Below, piece by piece: positions 1 through 10,437 of a DNA stretch of 64,000 bases. The stretch covers positions 558,001 through 622,000 of the forward strand of contig CAUEEP010000727.1 of the NCBI GenBank assembly GCA_958450365.1, given 5' to 3'. The notes under the pieces were generated by a model, which searched no databases, was not told where the DNA came from, and worked only from the letters and a program-made list of their open reading frames with translations. Made by a program: the position numbers and the translations under genes. Position 1 is the stretch's first letter, and each line of letters opens with the position of its first letter. This DNA is from Mesorhabditis belari. Its lineage: Eukaryota > Nematoda > Chromadorea > Rhabditida > Rhabditidae.

Positions 1-856
1 TTTGACTTTCGGCTGTAAAGAATGACTCGTGAAGGTGTTATCTTTCACGGTTTTTGACATTTAGATAAGGCCCCGAAGAGTTATTCTGGAATAAGAGGTT
101 TTCAAATAATCTAATGCATGTAATCAAATAATCTAATGCATTATATAGTATTATATAGTGAAATTGGGGTAATCGGTTTGACGGGTTGATGCCGATTTTA
201 TTCTCTCTGCTTTTCTTTTTCGTTGAAAAGAGAGAAAACGGACAATGACTCACGGTAAAATGACTTGGAAACAGAGCAGAGCGGTGGAGAGTAATGGCAA
301 GGGGAAAGGGGTTGTTTAAGAGAAAAGAAAGTCAGCGAAAGAATGGAAAAGTTAGTTGAATTTAGTTGCAATTCAATGTGAATGAATATTCGATCATTTA
401 GAGATGTTTAGTATTCACATTTGAGATAGATCATTGAGTTTTCAAGAATTTAAATCAAAACTAGACACAATGCCAACTGTCACACCACTTTTTTTTGCAA
501 ATTTGATTTCAATCTCTTTCTATTGCTTCAATGCAGATAAACTTCGGTACTGTAGTTAAATCAAACCATCAAATCAAAAGCAAACCATCTTTTTTCCTTT
601 CACACAACTGTAAACTGATCCCTTAATGCAAAAAAAATGTGAATTGGTCTTTTTTTGCACCTGTTTTTCTCGAGATTTCTGGGAATTCGTGGTCCGACAA
701 GATCTAAGAATAATTCTCAATTATTGAAGAAAGAATTCAACTGTTACTTGGAGTAATAGTTGAATTCAACTGTTACTTGTAACAGAAGAGAAAAGACATT
801 CAACTGTTACTGTTACTGGTAATAATTAGACGAAAAGTTTCTTCTTTTTCTCTGAA
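1..856. other. Intergenic, no gene seen
   Basis: Low-complexity AT-rich DNA. A 71-codon minus-strand frame at 38-253 has no splice context or recognisable protein. Short direct repeats of 'ttcaactgttact' occur at about 738-812. Confidence 0.5.
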
Positions 857-1132
857 TACCGCATTTCTTCAAATAGAAGACCGGGTAAAGAGTATCATCG
901 TGTACCCCCTTTTTAAAATTTCTTTTCTGCATAAAAGCTTTCAATCAAGTGCTATAGGGCTGGAAAATGGCTCAAAAATACCACATGAGCTAACAGATCT
1001 TTGAGCCATTTTCCAGCTCTATAGCACTTGATTGAAAGCTTTTATGCAGAAAAGAAATTTTAAAAAGGGTTGCTACGCAGGAGTACGCGATGATACTCTT
1101 TACTCGGTCTTCTATTCGAGGAAATACGGTAG
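857..1132. repeat. Foldback/MITE element, TA-flanked, TACCGYATTT ends
   Basis: Two arms of roughly 115-125 bp (about 857-974 and 1003-1131) are near-perfect reverse complements around a short spacer. The ends read TA-CCGCATTTCTTC and GAGGAAATACGG-TA, which suggests a TA target site as in Tc1/mariner-type non-autonomous elements. The ends resemble those of the element at 5447-5675. The 60-codon frame inside the right arm is not a gene. Confidence 0.8.
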
Positions 1133-1433
1133 ATTCAATTTGTCGGGGATTTCTTCAATTTTTACCAATTTCAAGCTTCTCATTAAAGAAATGAATTTTT
1201 TTCTTTTTATTTAACATATTTTTCAATTCAATTCTTAGTCAGAAACTCTTTCAAATAACAAAAAGTTTTCATCAGACGACCGGGGAAACCTGTTAATCAA
1301 AAATTAATCTCGAAATTTGAAGCAAACATCGAAAAATATTCAACGATCGAAAATTGCTGATACTTGGTTTTCATTTCAAAATTTATTTCTTGCTTATATT
1401 CCAAAGTATTCATCAAAAATTTTTCCATTCCAG

Positions 1434-1524
1434 AATGACAAGCGGTTTATTGTTTCTTCATGGTTTTCCACAAAAGTCGACGAGTCTTACGACAAATCGG
1501 GCCAATTACTGGGCTCAATACAGG
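1434..1524 (+). pseudogene. Isolated exon-like fragment of an alpha/beta-hydrolase
   Basis: The segment is bounded by a good acceptor (ttccattccag) and donor (ACAG|gtgagt). Read from ATG at 1435 it begins MTSGLLFLHGFPQ and ends NYWAQYR. The LLFLHGFP motif is the oxyanion-hole loop at the start of epoxide-hydrolase-like alpha/beta-hydrolases. No continuing exon with the catalytic Asp or His is visible downstream before the transposon relic at 1.88 kb. It is therefore either an orphan first exon or a gene relic. The overlapping 86-codon frame at 1317-1577 is a different reading and is not supported. Confidence 0.35.
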
Positions 1525-1875
1525 TGAGTAGAAATATTGAAAATAAAAATAAAACTTTTAACCCTTGCACAATTTAATATTTTAGTGTTTCCTTTTGAAA
1601 AAGTATCATTTTGAAAAGAAAAATTGTCACCCATGAGAAATTTCGAGAGTATTTTGGGGATTTCCCATAAAAATTAGAGTGTACTGTATGTTGATTTCTT
1701 GGAAATTGGATACTTCTTTAGTCTCGACTTTACCAGATTTGTGTCACAGATTGTGCCAGATTTAGTTATCTTAAACTTGTCCAATTTTGATTTTAAAGCA
1801 TTATTAGATAGCTTAGACTTTGTAGATTCTAATAGTTTTTAAGTTTTTTTCAAAATCTATCACAAAAAAGTGAAT

Positions 1876-2563
1876 ACTACGCTGGTTTGGGGGATACGCC
1901 ATAAATGTTGCCAACGCCAGTATATGCCAAAATGTTGCCAAAAGCCAAAATGTTGCCAACGCCAGTATATGCCAATGTTGATTGTTGATGTTGGAGCCGG
2001 GACGAATGAATATTTGAATGATTCCTTGGAGTGTTGTAGCATCTCGCCGAGGAACCAACTGCATGAAGCCGAGACCGAACCCACGTTCGATTCCTCCAAA
2101 CAGCCACACTCTTCTTTGTCCGGGTATACGTCCATATGTCCAGGTTGTATTTGCGCTTTGAGATGCGAGCTTCATCCACCTCAACGTCAACGCCTGGACT
2201 GATGATTTGTCTTGGATGTTGAGTGAACCATGTGATGAAGACGTCTCTTGTCCATTTGCCCCATTGTTCGACTGCGCCATGAGCGATTGCGAGCAATGTC
2301 TTCATGGGTGCCATATTGATGGAGGTAGAGATAATGCCAGTAGATGCCAAGCGCTGTAGATGTTGGAGGGCTTTCTTTGGCGTGAGGTGAGTGGACTCGA
2401 AGAATGTGCTGACAAAGTAGCCGATGCGATATTTGCTTACACACAGGACACACGCTTCTTATAAAGAAGGCCCCGTAAGCCAGTGGTAGACGCCTTCATC
2501 TGGCAACATCAGCTTCTCGTGGCTCAACGTCCGATCGTGAAGCTCATCGATTGGTTTTGTCAT
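1876..2563 (-). pseudogene. Merlin-type transposase relic (ISXO2/IS1595 DDE domain)
   Basis: Reading the minus strand from ATG at 2563, an N-terminal part (MTKPIDELHDRT...) meets a TAA after about 34 codons. The sequence continues in the same frame to VDVEVDEARISKRKYN, the first catalytic Asp-Glu region of ISXO2-like transposases. It then frameshifts to GRIPGQRRVWLFGGIERG and on to IIQIFIRPGSN, the conserved core that follows. The C-terminal third, including the last catalytic residue, is replaced by tandem copies of a 21-bp unit (gttgccaacgccagtatatgc) at 1908-1984. Merlin elements are known in nematodes. With one stop, at least one frameshift and a truncation this copy cannot be active. No terminal inverted repeats were identified. 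Confidence 0.75.
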
Positions 2564-2624
2564 TTCTTTTCTTTGCGATTTACTAGTTTGGGGAACTAGT
2601 TCAATTGTAGCTAGTTTATAAAGG

Positions 2625-2682
2625 CTTTAAACGTGTTTAAACATGTTTAAACGTGTTTAAACATGTTTAAACGTGCTTAATC
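2625..2682. repeat. Simple palindromic tandem repeat
   Basis: Alternating copies of acgtgtttaa and acatgtttaa (20-bp period), each containing the 8-base palindrome GTTTAAAC or its variants. Confidence 0.7.
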
Positions 2683-3757
2683 TTGTTAAACTATCACAAA
2701 CTATGTTGATATAAACCAAAAATTCCCATGAGAGAGAAAAATTTGCATTTAAAGCGAACGAAAATCGTTTAAAATAAACAATAAATCATTTACTATTAGA
2801 GATGAGATGGCTCGTGATTGGCTCACTTTCATCTCGATGTTGAGCCGAGTTTGAGATGATTGATATCCTAACGCTGAGAGAAGATAAGATGTTTATCTCA
2901 ACTTGGAGACGAAACATTGCTTCATTTTCATCACAATGTTAATCTCTTCAATTTTACAGTAATCATAGAGCCTAGAGACGAGCTTTTTTTTGATCAATCT
3001 ATCTAAACAAACAATTTTTGATCAATCTATCTTCCAAAACATTAAATATCATCAAACATTCACTCCGAAAAACTTTTTCCAAGAATAACTCCAAGCTTTA
3101 ATGGTAATTATTTTCATTTTTTTAAAAATCTAATCCAATTCCGGGTAAATGAACCAATTGGGATGGGTTTTCTGTAAATTTTCAGAAAATCAGACGTGTC
3201 AATCTCGAATTCTGTCTCTTTCCTTTCGGTGTGAACAGTGATCATCAAGAATTCTCTATACTAAATTGGAATACCTTTTGTTTCAAATTAAAATAAAAAC
3301 GAAATCAAATCCACCCTCTGTTTTTTCATGAATGAATTATGGAACGGATTAATGGCTTTTTTTTTTTTTTTTTCATCCTCCCCACCCGCACAGATAATTT
3401 TTTTTAGAGACATTTAGACATTTCAGCTTTTATTAGACCTCCTTTTTATTGATCCTTAAAGAGGATTTTATCTTAAATCCGATGAGAAAAAAAAAGAGAA
3501 AATTGGATTTATATATTTTGTGGTGAATGTACCTGGGTTTTCTTTTGTCTTTGAGGATTGCAAAGTAATTTTGAGATTTTTGATGACCTTTACTTTCAAA
3601 GGGATTGAACTTTGCGGATAGGATTTGGGGAAAGTTTAACTCGTCAAATTCCGTTTGTGCTTATGGGTTTAAAACAAAAAAGTTGAAGTTGAACTTTGAA
3701 ACGTTGAAAACTTTGCGTGAACTTTAAAATCGAATGGGATAAGCGTATCGGTTTAAC
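2683..3757. other. Intergenic, no gene seen
   Basis: AT-rich sequence with homopolymer runs (for example T16 at about 3358). No open frame with splice signals was recognised on either strand. Confidence 0.5.
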
Positions 3758-4353
3758 TAGAGTGTGTTCCTCGCGAGTAAGTAGTGTTTGGTTTAATCAT
3801 AAAATTTTTAATTGTAAGAGTCATAACGACATTTACAGTCATGGACAAGAGTAGAGTGTTTTCCTCGCGAGTAAGTAATTACTCGAGTAACTTTTATTCA
3901 ATTTGTTCACTTGAATCTTTCCTTACAATGTGTCCGTCACACAAGGCAATGTGCAATGTGACGGGCACATTATAAGGAAAGATTCCCAAACAGCCTCACG
4001 ATTAGAGTGTGTTCCTCGCAAGTAAGTAATTACTCGAGTAAAATTTGCATGAGTAATTTTTACTCGATTAATCGACGCTTTTGGCCGAGTAACTACGGGT
4101 GATCCTCTTTACACGTCGAGTAAATTGAATATCTTTACACTTGAAGGGAATTTCCCACCAAATCAGTCCAACAGCTGAATATCTTTAAAAAGAGTCGTAT
4201 ATAATTCGTCGCTCGTCATTTTTTGCGCCAATTTTTTTACTATAATTTTGGGGTAGGCTAATTTTCGCAAATTTTTTTCAATAAAAAGTACGATAATTTT
4301 TTTCCCAAGTGTGCTTTTTAAAAAAACGCATTATTCGCGAGGAACACACTCTA
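3758..4353. mobile_element. Non-autonomous DNA transposon, TIR TAGAGTGTGTTCC, 8-bp TSD
   Basis: The element starts TAGAGTGTGTTCCTCGCGAG and ends with the reverse complement, CTCGCGA...GGAACACACTCTA. It is flanked on both sides by GGTTTAAC (3750-3757 and 4354-4361), an exact 8-bp target duplication. The terminal motif is repeated inside, with variants at about 3853 and 4003, so the left part is a small tandem or nested array. An 8-bp duplication points to hAT- or Mutator-type integration. It encodes no protein. Confidence 0.85.
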
Positions 4354-4361
4354 GGTTTAAC

Positions 4362-5446
4362 ACTAGCTGATTTGGAGATCCTCTACAAAAAAGAAACACA
4401 TGTAGATTTAAAGACTTAAATTCATATTTAACTACTAAAACTATTAAGGTAAAATGTCGAAAACCCATCCATTTTGCTCTTTTCACTTTCACAAACAATC
4501 CGAATTATCCGATACAATGAGAAAAAAAAGCAACATTTTTGTGTCTAAAGCCTCATCAAATTTGTATGTATCCTGTATTGTTACCTTCATTTTCCCTCAT
4601 TTTTCTCAAAAAATCCCATTTTTGAGAGTAGGATTTTCCGGGTATTTATAACCAAAATTTGGGTTCAAGGGTTCAATTTTTTTTCAAGAGAAGCCCATCA
4701 AATTTCGAAGATTGTAGGGTTTTGAGGGAAAAATTGCAAATTTTGATGTTACCGGGAATAATCTGGGGCTTCCCCGGGTGAAAATCCGCGAAAATCGCAC
4801 AAAATCTCACCAAAAATTAACAAAGGAAATGGGGGAATTCGTAGTCGTTTTTTGGAAAGAGGATTTTTGGGAATTGGAGGGGAAAGGGGGGAAAGGCCGA
4901 AAGGGGGAAAGGGGGGAAGACCCGCCCACTCTTCTGATTTCAACCCCTCAGCTCGAAACAAATCTGTTTTGGAAAATTACTTTGGATTATTGAGATGATT
5001 GGATAAGTATCTGTAATCTAATTTTTAGCAATGGTTTTGATCTTGTTTTTTTCTTATGATTTGAACTTTTTGTTGAACTCTGTCTTGTCTTGAATCTTTG
5101 TCCATTTTGAGCCATCGAACGCAGAATTTTACGCTGATTTCAAATAGCTGATTCGTTTTTATAAAATGAACTGAATCATTCTTTAAATTGAATCATTTTT
5201 GTTCTTTGCGAAATTATGAGTGCATTTTGTTGTGCATTCCTTGGCAGCGTGTTAAAGTTTGGTGAGAAGGATCTTTGCTTCGGGGATTTGTTCGGCATTC
5301 ACAGCATCTTTAGCATTTAATGCGATCACCTGAATAAAAAGAATATTTTACGTAACCAATATATTTACTTACTCTCACTAAAAGATCATTTAATTATACT
5401 TTACTTCAGGTTTATCAAAATCAACAAAATTTTACTATTCAAATAC
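4362..5446. other. Intergenic, no gene seen
   Basis: Open frames at 4454-4651 (+), 4749-4961 (-) and 4778-4993 (+) lack splice context and look random. The middle one is a proline-rich by-product of a G-rich tract at about 4880-4918. Confidence 0.45.
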
Positions 5447-5675
5447 CGTATTTTCTCTAATAGTAGTGCACCCCGGCGAGCCGAGTTGGTGACTATTTTA
5501 CGGTTTCCAATTTTTCCCAGAAGCTCAACACTCAAATCCCCACATCTCATCGTCAATCTCATCGTCATCTACATTTTCCGACCCCCACATCGATAGGTTC
5601 TGATAAGCGGTTCTCGAGATTTCGAGCAATTTAGGCGACGCTCAGGGTGCACTACTATTAGAGAAAATACGGTAC
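5447..5675. repeat. MITE, TACCGTATTTTCTC ends
   Basis: The left end TACCGTATTTTCTCTAATAG and the right end CTATTAGAGAAAATACGGTA are exact reverse complements that extend about 28 bp (through TAGTGCACCC). A TA dinucleotide at each end is consistent with a TA target site. It shares its end sequence with the larger foldback at 857-1132. Confidence 0.8.
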
Positions 5676-6195
5676 GTTGTTTAGATATTCCCGCGCCTTT
5701 TTCTTGCCTCCCTTTCCTTTGCAAGCTTTTTCGATGTAGAGTAGATTGTCAATAGCTGATGGAAGATTCGATCTGATCTCTGAATCTCTGGATATCAGTG
5801 TTTCAATGTGATAGAATGTTTTGTAAAGATTTTCAATGGAAAAGTGTCAGCAAAGTAAGTGAGAAAGCTGTAAAACTGTAAAATGAGAAGCTTTGTGAAG
5901 TTTTTGTTAAATTGTTAGGCTTTGATCAGGCAATTCTTTAAAAATATAGCCTTTTAGTGGTTCAAAATGCAATTTTATCCTTAACTCTTGCACAACTCGT
6001 TACCTTTTTCTATTTCACACTATTAAAATACGCTGAATCCATTTTTCTTCTATTATCATTTTTATATCCTTTTTATCTACCTACTATCCTCCCAAAATTT
6101 TCATTTTTTTACTGCTTCTTCACTTACAAACAATAGGAATAAGCTCAAAAAGAAGAAGAAGACATACTTTCCTTCTTCCATCCATTTTCCAATCA

Positions 6196-6331
6196 GCCCA
6201 CTTCGAATCTCAATCATCAAACTGGATTCCTCACTCGAATCTCTTTCTCTTCCATATTTTATTCCCGCCGATCATCCCGAGGCAAGCGATCTATGGAATC
6301 ACTATGGATTGCCACCATCGAATCAATATGG
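6196..6331 (+). CDS. Candidate upstream exon of the peptide GPCR (N-terminal ectodomain)
   Basis: This frame is open from at least 6027 and ends at the donor GG|gtatga. It encodes a stretch ending DLWNHYGLPPSNQYG. Joined to the acceptor at 10438 (phase 2 to phase 2) it continues directly into the GPCR N-terminus with no frame break. A possible acceptor is ttccaatcag just before 6196; no start codon was located. The intervening 4.1-kb intron would carry two foldback elements and several minisatellites. This is inference from frame and splice compatibility only. Confidence 0.35.
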
Positions 6332-7092
6332 GTATGAAAAGAGCACAGATCAATTTATACTTTCATTTTTTGAGGACATCGTAGAACATTCTGTTCCCTC
6401 TCTCTACAGTAGGCCATAAAATACACCAATCATTTTCACGTTTCATCAACCCACTTCGAATCATAATCACTTTTGAAACTAGCAATAAATTTGAAGAAAT
6501 TCATTTATTTTCTATCATTTTTGAAGTGAGTTAAAGACTCATCGTCAGTCTCATCTAGCAACAACTTTCCTCTATATCCAATGGACCCACCAGTAGCCAA
6601 AACGATCAAGCGTTAAAACAAAAAAAAATGACTTTACCGCGATGTGTTGAGAATAAAGTTTTACCATTCTAATCCACTTTTTTTTTCCACTTACTATTCT
6701 AGTTCAGGGCGACTTTTTTTTCGAAAATTCCCCTTTTTCTGGCCTAACTTTTTATGTTGATCACGAGTTTCACGTTTTAAACCCAGATTTACTGATGAAA
6801 TCTCGACTTTAGGAACTTTAAAAATAAGACAAAGATTTTGTGGCCCTAAAGAAGGCCGTTGCGTTGTGCAAATTGATTAAGTCCCGCCCATCAACATCAA
6901 GATAAAAGTTTGAGTAACGGCGTCAATCGCCCGAAAGTAATAACCTCAACCCAACGACCCATAAAATTTAAGGCCATAAAATGAAAAATACCAAAAAAAA
7001 GTGTGAAGTATTTGCACTTAAATATAAAAAAACAAAAACGCTTATTTTGAGTTATTTAAAGTGCCTAAATTCGAGATTTCATCACTAAATCT

Positions 7093-7500
7093 GGGGGTGG
7101 GACAAATGCGACCTTTTTTTGCGCACCTGGACATTTGCGCACCTTTTTTTTGCTGGAAAAGGCCTTAGGCAAGACCGTAGAGCTTCGAAAATATTTCCAT
7201 ATAAAGGGAATCGTATGCGTAGATTCCGAATTTCGACAAATCAGACCTCGCTGACACGTCAAATTTGGGCTAAAAGGCAAAAACTACGCAACTTAACGCT
7301 TTTCCGCAGTTTTTGCCTTTTAGCCCAAATTTGATGTGTCAGCGAGGTCTGATTTGTGGAAATTCGGAATCTACGCATACGATTCCCTTCTATGGAAATA
7401 TTTCCGAAGCTCTACGGTCTTGCCTAAGCCCTTTTCCAGCAAAAAAAAAGGTGCGCAAATGTCCAGGTGCGCAAAAAAAGGTCGCATTTATCCCACCCCC
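7093..7500. mobile_element. Foldback (Mutator-like) element, copy 1 of the GGGACAAATGCGACC family
   Basis: Two long inverted arms of about 190 bp run GGGGGTGGGACAAATGCGACC ... with variants such as GGTCGCATTTATCCCACCCCC at the right end. The element is flanked by an exact 8-bp duplication CTAAATCT (7085-7092 and 7501-7508). The arm sequence is shared with 11845-12222. The open frames at 7065-7608 on both strands are by-products of the arms. Long inverted arms with 8-9 bp duplications are typical of Mutator-like foldback elements. It lies in the putative first intron of the GPCR. Confidence 0.85.
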
Positions 7501-7661
7501 CTAAATCTAGGTTTAGAACGTGAAATTCGTGATCAACATAAAACTAGAATAGTAAAACTTTATTCTCAACACATCGCGGTAAAGTCATTTTTTTGTTTTC
7601 ATAATTAAATCTAAACGTGAAACTCGTGATCAGTATAAAAGTGAAATTTTCGAAAAAAAAA

Positions 7662-7950
7662 GTGACTTCCTCAACTAGAATAGTATCAAGTTTTCTCTCG
7701 ATTTATCGATAATTTATTTTGATTCGATTTTGCTTTTCAATCGTTCCAAAGATCATCGAAATTTACGTATTAGATTCTTAAGAAATCTCTCTTTTCCAAT
7801 TTTCTCATTGGATTGGAAAAGAGAGATTTCTTAAGAATCTAATACGTAAATTTCGATGATCTTTGGAACGATTGAAAAGCAAAATCGAATCAAAATAAAT
7901 TATCGATAAATCGAGAGAAAACTTGATACTATTCTAGTTGAGGAAGTCAC
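7662..7950. repeat. Perfect long hairpin: two identical 139-bp arms, 11-bp loop
   Basis: The left arm 7662-7800 (GTGACTTCCTCAACTAG...) and right arm 7812-7950 are exact reverse complements by direct base-by-base comparison, separated by 11 bp. A partial third copy of the inner arm (attggaaaagagagatttctt) follows at about 7961. No target duplication was found. The absence of mismatches means it is either very young or kept identical by conversion. Confidence 0.9.
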
Positions 7951-8030
7951 AATGAGAAGATTGGAAAAGAGAGATTTCTTGGGAATCTAATACGATTTAA
8001 AATTTACATCCTTATTTTGCTGTATTCTTG

Positions 8031-8083
8031 CTGGATTCTTGCTGTATTCTTGCTGGATTCTTGCTGGATTCTTGCTGGATTCA
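8031..8083. repeat. 11-bp minisatellite (attcttgctgg)
   Basis: About five copies of attcttgctgg with one T/G variant. The overlapping short open frame is generated by the repeat. Confidence 0.8.
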
Positions 8084-8694
8084 CCATTTTTCACATGAAG
8101 ATTTACTTAGCTTAGATCTCCTTTTTCGGAAACTTGAAACTCCATCGAAATCCTACAGTTTTCAAGGGTTTCTTGTGCTGAACTTAGAAAATTTTCCCAT
8201 TTTTTCCGAAGTTGAGTTTGTAGGGCTCATCGTTTTGTCATCAGGGAGAAGAAATTTCTAGGATCTTTGATGAGATTAGCTTTTCTTTCTTTCCTTTTCT
8301 AATAATTGACTAATCTTCTACCGTATAAATGGATCTATTGAGAGAAATGAGAATTTCTAATTGATTTTCGTATTGTTCTCGAAAATCTCTTTAGATGAGG
8401 GTTAATTTTGAGCTCGGATGAGCATTTAAAAAAGAATTATTCGATTGAAAAGTTGTCAAAAGATATGAAAGACAAAAAGAAAAAGAAATGAAAAATAATC
8501 GGGAAACTAGAAAAAGTTTTTTTGTTTTGTAAGTAGTACAGAAATTGAATATCGATGAATCACTCGGGAATTGAAAAATAAGTTCTATTATAGAAGAGAA
8601 AAAGATATAAACCTTATCTTTAAATAATTCTTATTTTGTAATTGGGTTTTTTTTCTATTTTTGAGTAGTTTCTATTTTTCTATAACAATTCAAA
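8084..8694. other. No gene seen
   Basis: AT-rich sequence. The only frame (8028-8261) starts inside the minisatellite. Confidence 0.4.
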
Positions 8695-8705
8695 GCACAT
8701 TTATA

Positions 8706-8829
8706 CCCTGCTCTAACAATGACAGGAATTGATCAAACAATGACAGGAATTGCTCTAACAATGACAGGAATTGCTCTAACAATGACAGAAATTGCTCTAA
8801 CAATGACAGGAATTGCTCTAACAATGACA
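8706..8829. repeat. 21-bp minisatellite (gctctaacaatgacaggaatt)
   Basis: Six copies of a 21-bp unit. Because 21 is a multiple of three, the minus strand shows a spurious 90-codon frame of LLEQFLS heptads, which is not a protein gene. Confidence 0.85.
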
Positions 8830-9084
8830 AAACCATCTTCTTCATCCTTATTCTAAAATTAAAAATTGCAAATAGATTGGTTATGATTAAAAAATCATTC
8901 ATTATATAAAAAGCTCTTTTTTTTAAAGAGAGAATGATCATTAAACGTAATAGAACATACAAATCTCACAACATCCAGCTAATCTCTACTTTAAGCACTA
9001 TAAATAGTACTGTGTTTAGTCAAAAGTTGTTGTTTTATGAGCCTTTTCATCAGCTCTCTTATAGAAAATAGATTTTACTTAAAC

Positions 9085-9610
9085 ATTGATAAAAATGTGA
9101 AAAGAGATCTGTCAAAAGATTTGTTATTTCCACAAATCTCTGATATTGGGTTGGTGGAAAAGTCCTTTCGGATTTTTTTTTGGGAAAGTACCTTAAATTT
9201 GTCCAATTTTGACGTTTTATAGCTCATTCTAAAGCTGAATTCAAGACGGATCGATTGGTAAAAACCGTTTTGAGATATCTCTTTTCTAAAAGTTTTTACA
9301 GCTATTTTAGTAAAGGGCGGCAGAGCCAAAAGCCAATAGATTTCCGAATATCTGACGTCAAGCACTTTTCGACAAACAAATCATCATAATTATAGTCAGT
9401 GATTTCGAAAAATCTATCAGTGGAAATCTATCAGAGATTTGTGGAAATAACAAATCTTTTGACACATCTCTTTTCACATTTTTATGAATATCTGGCGTCA
9501 AGCATTTTTCGACAAAGATTAAAAAAAACATCGAAAATTACGTGGTCATTTCTTGTTTTTCTTTGATAGTTTAATGTGAAATAGTTTAATCGAAATCACT
9601 GACTATAAGC
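9085..9610. repeat. Nested inverted repeats with a mariner-like terminus
   Basis: About 60 bp at 9090-9146 (aaaaatgtgaaaagagat...) recurs inverted at 9430-9488. Between them TTGGGTTGGTGGAAAAGTCC (about 9147) resembles a mariner-family terminal repeat. A second inverted pair (tatagtcagtgatttcga / tcgaaatcactgacta) sits at about 9391 and 9588. Direct repeats of 'aatatctgRcgtcaagca' occur at 9350 and 9487. The structure looks like insertions into one another and has no coding capacity. Confidence 0.55.
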
Positions 9611-10135
9611 CGAAAATGGGAAAAGAAAAGAAAAAAAAAGTAAATCTGCCATTGTTTTATGAAGAGAAAAGAAAAAGAAAGAAAAAAAACATATCATTTC
9701 ACTCAACAAACAATGAACTTTCACCAAGGATTTAGAAGAAAAAAGAAAAGGAAAATCAAATCCATTTCAGTTCAAAGATCAAAACTTTTTGGGGGTTTTT
9801 GGTTTTTGGTTTATTGACCTGCTCATCATCCCAAAAGATCACTTCTATACTCATAAAATCCAAAAATTGAGAAGGAAATTTGTTTCAGAACCATAAAACG
9901 TAGATAGACTATGGTAAAAGCTAGACAAAGTTACCGTAATCCTGTTGTCTATTACGATCTTGTTGTCTATCTATCACGAACATTATAAACTATCTAATTG
10001 CACTTCTCTAATCTCCAATTTAAGCCAAGCTCATCCTTGATTTAAACTTTAAAGTCGGTAGCTGGTGTACGGTAGTTTTTACACTTTTTAGAATACATTT
10101 TGATTGAATGAAGAAGTTTACAGTAAAAGCAAATG
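9611..10135. other. No gene seen
   Basis: A-rich and T-rich tracts. The accgtaatcc / attacgat motif typical of small nematode inverted repeats occurs at about 9930. Confidence 0.4.
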
Positions 10136-10145
10136 GTAGAGTTTC

Positions 10146-10337
10146 TAGTAGAGTTTCCTCTAGTAGGCCTCTAGTAGAGTTTCCTCTAGTAGGCCTCTAG
10201 TAGAGTTTCCTCTAGTAGGCCTCTAGTAGAGTTTCCTCTAGTAGGCCTCTAGTAGAGTTTCCTCTAGTAGGCCTCTAGTAGAGTTTCCTCTAGTAGGCCT
10301 CTAGTAGAGTTTCCTCTAGTAGGCCTCTAGTAGAGTT
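10146..10337. repeat. 26-bp minisatellite upstream of a GPCR exon
   Basis: Seven near-identical copies of agtagagtttcctctagtaggcctct end 100 bp before the acceptor at 10438, so the array lies in the GPCR's putative first intron. Confidence 0.9.
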
Positions 10338-10437
10338 TCTCAAAACTTCTACATTAGATACTATTATCATTTTCCATCTAGAGTATATAAAAAAACAATA
10401 CAGTAACAAAATCTCTTAAGTCTTTTTATCATTTCAG

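Noticed and set aside
2461..2520. Possible tRNA-like segment (agtggtagacgcc)
   Set aside because: No acceptor stem or T-loop could be paired; the sequence is the antisense of the Merlin transposase N-terminus.
7065..7608. Open frames of 63-90 codons on both strands
   Set aside because: They lie inside the inverted arms of a foldback element and recur in its second copy at 11784-12249 with the same sequence; there is no codon or domain signal.
8690..8962. Minus-strand frame with LLEQFLS heptads resembling a coiled coil
   Set aside because: It is generated by a 21-bp DNA minisatellite; no splice sites or start context.
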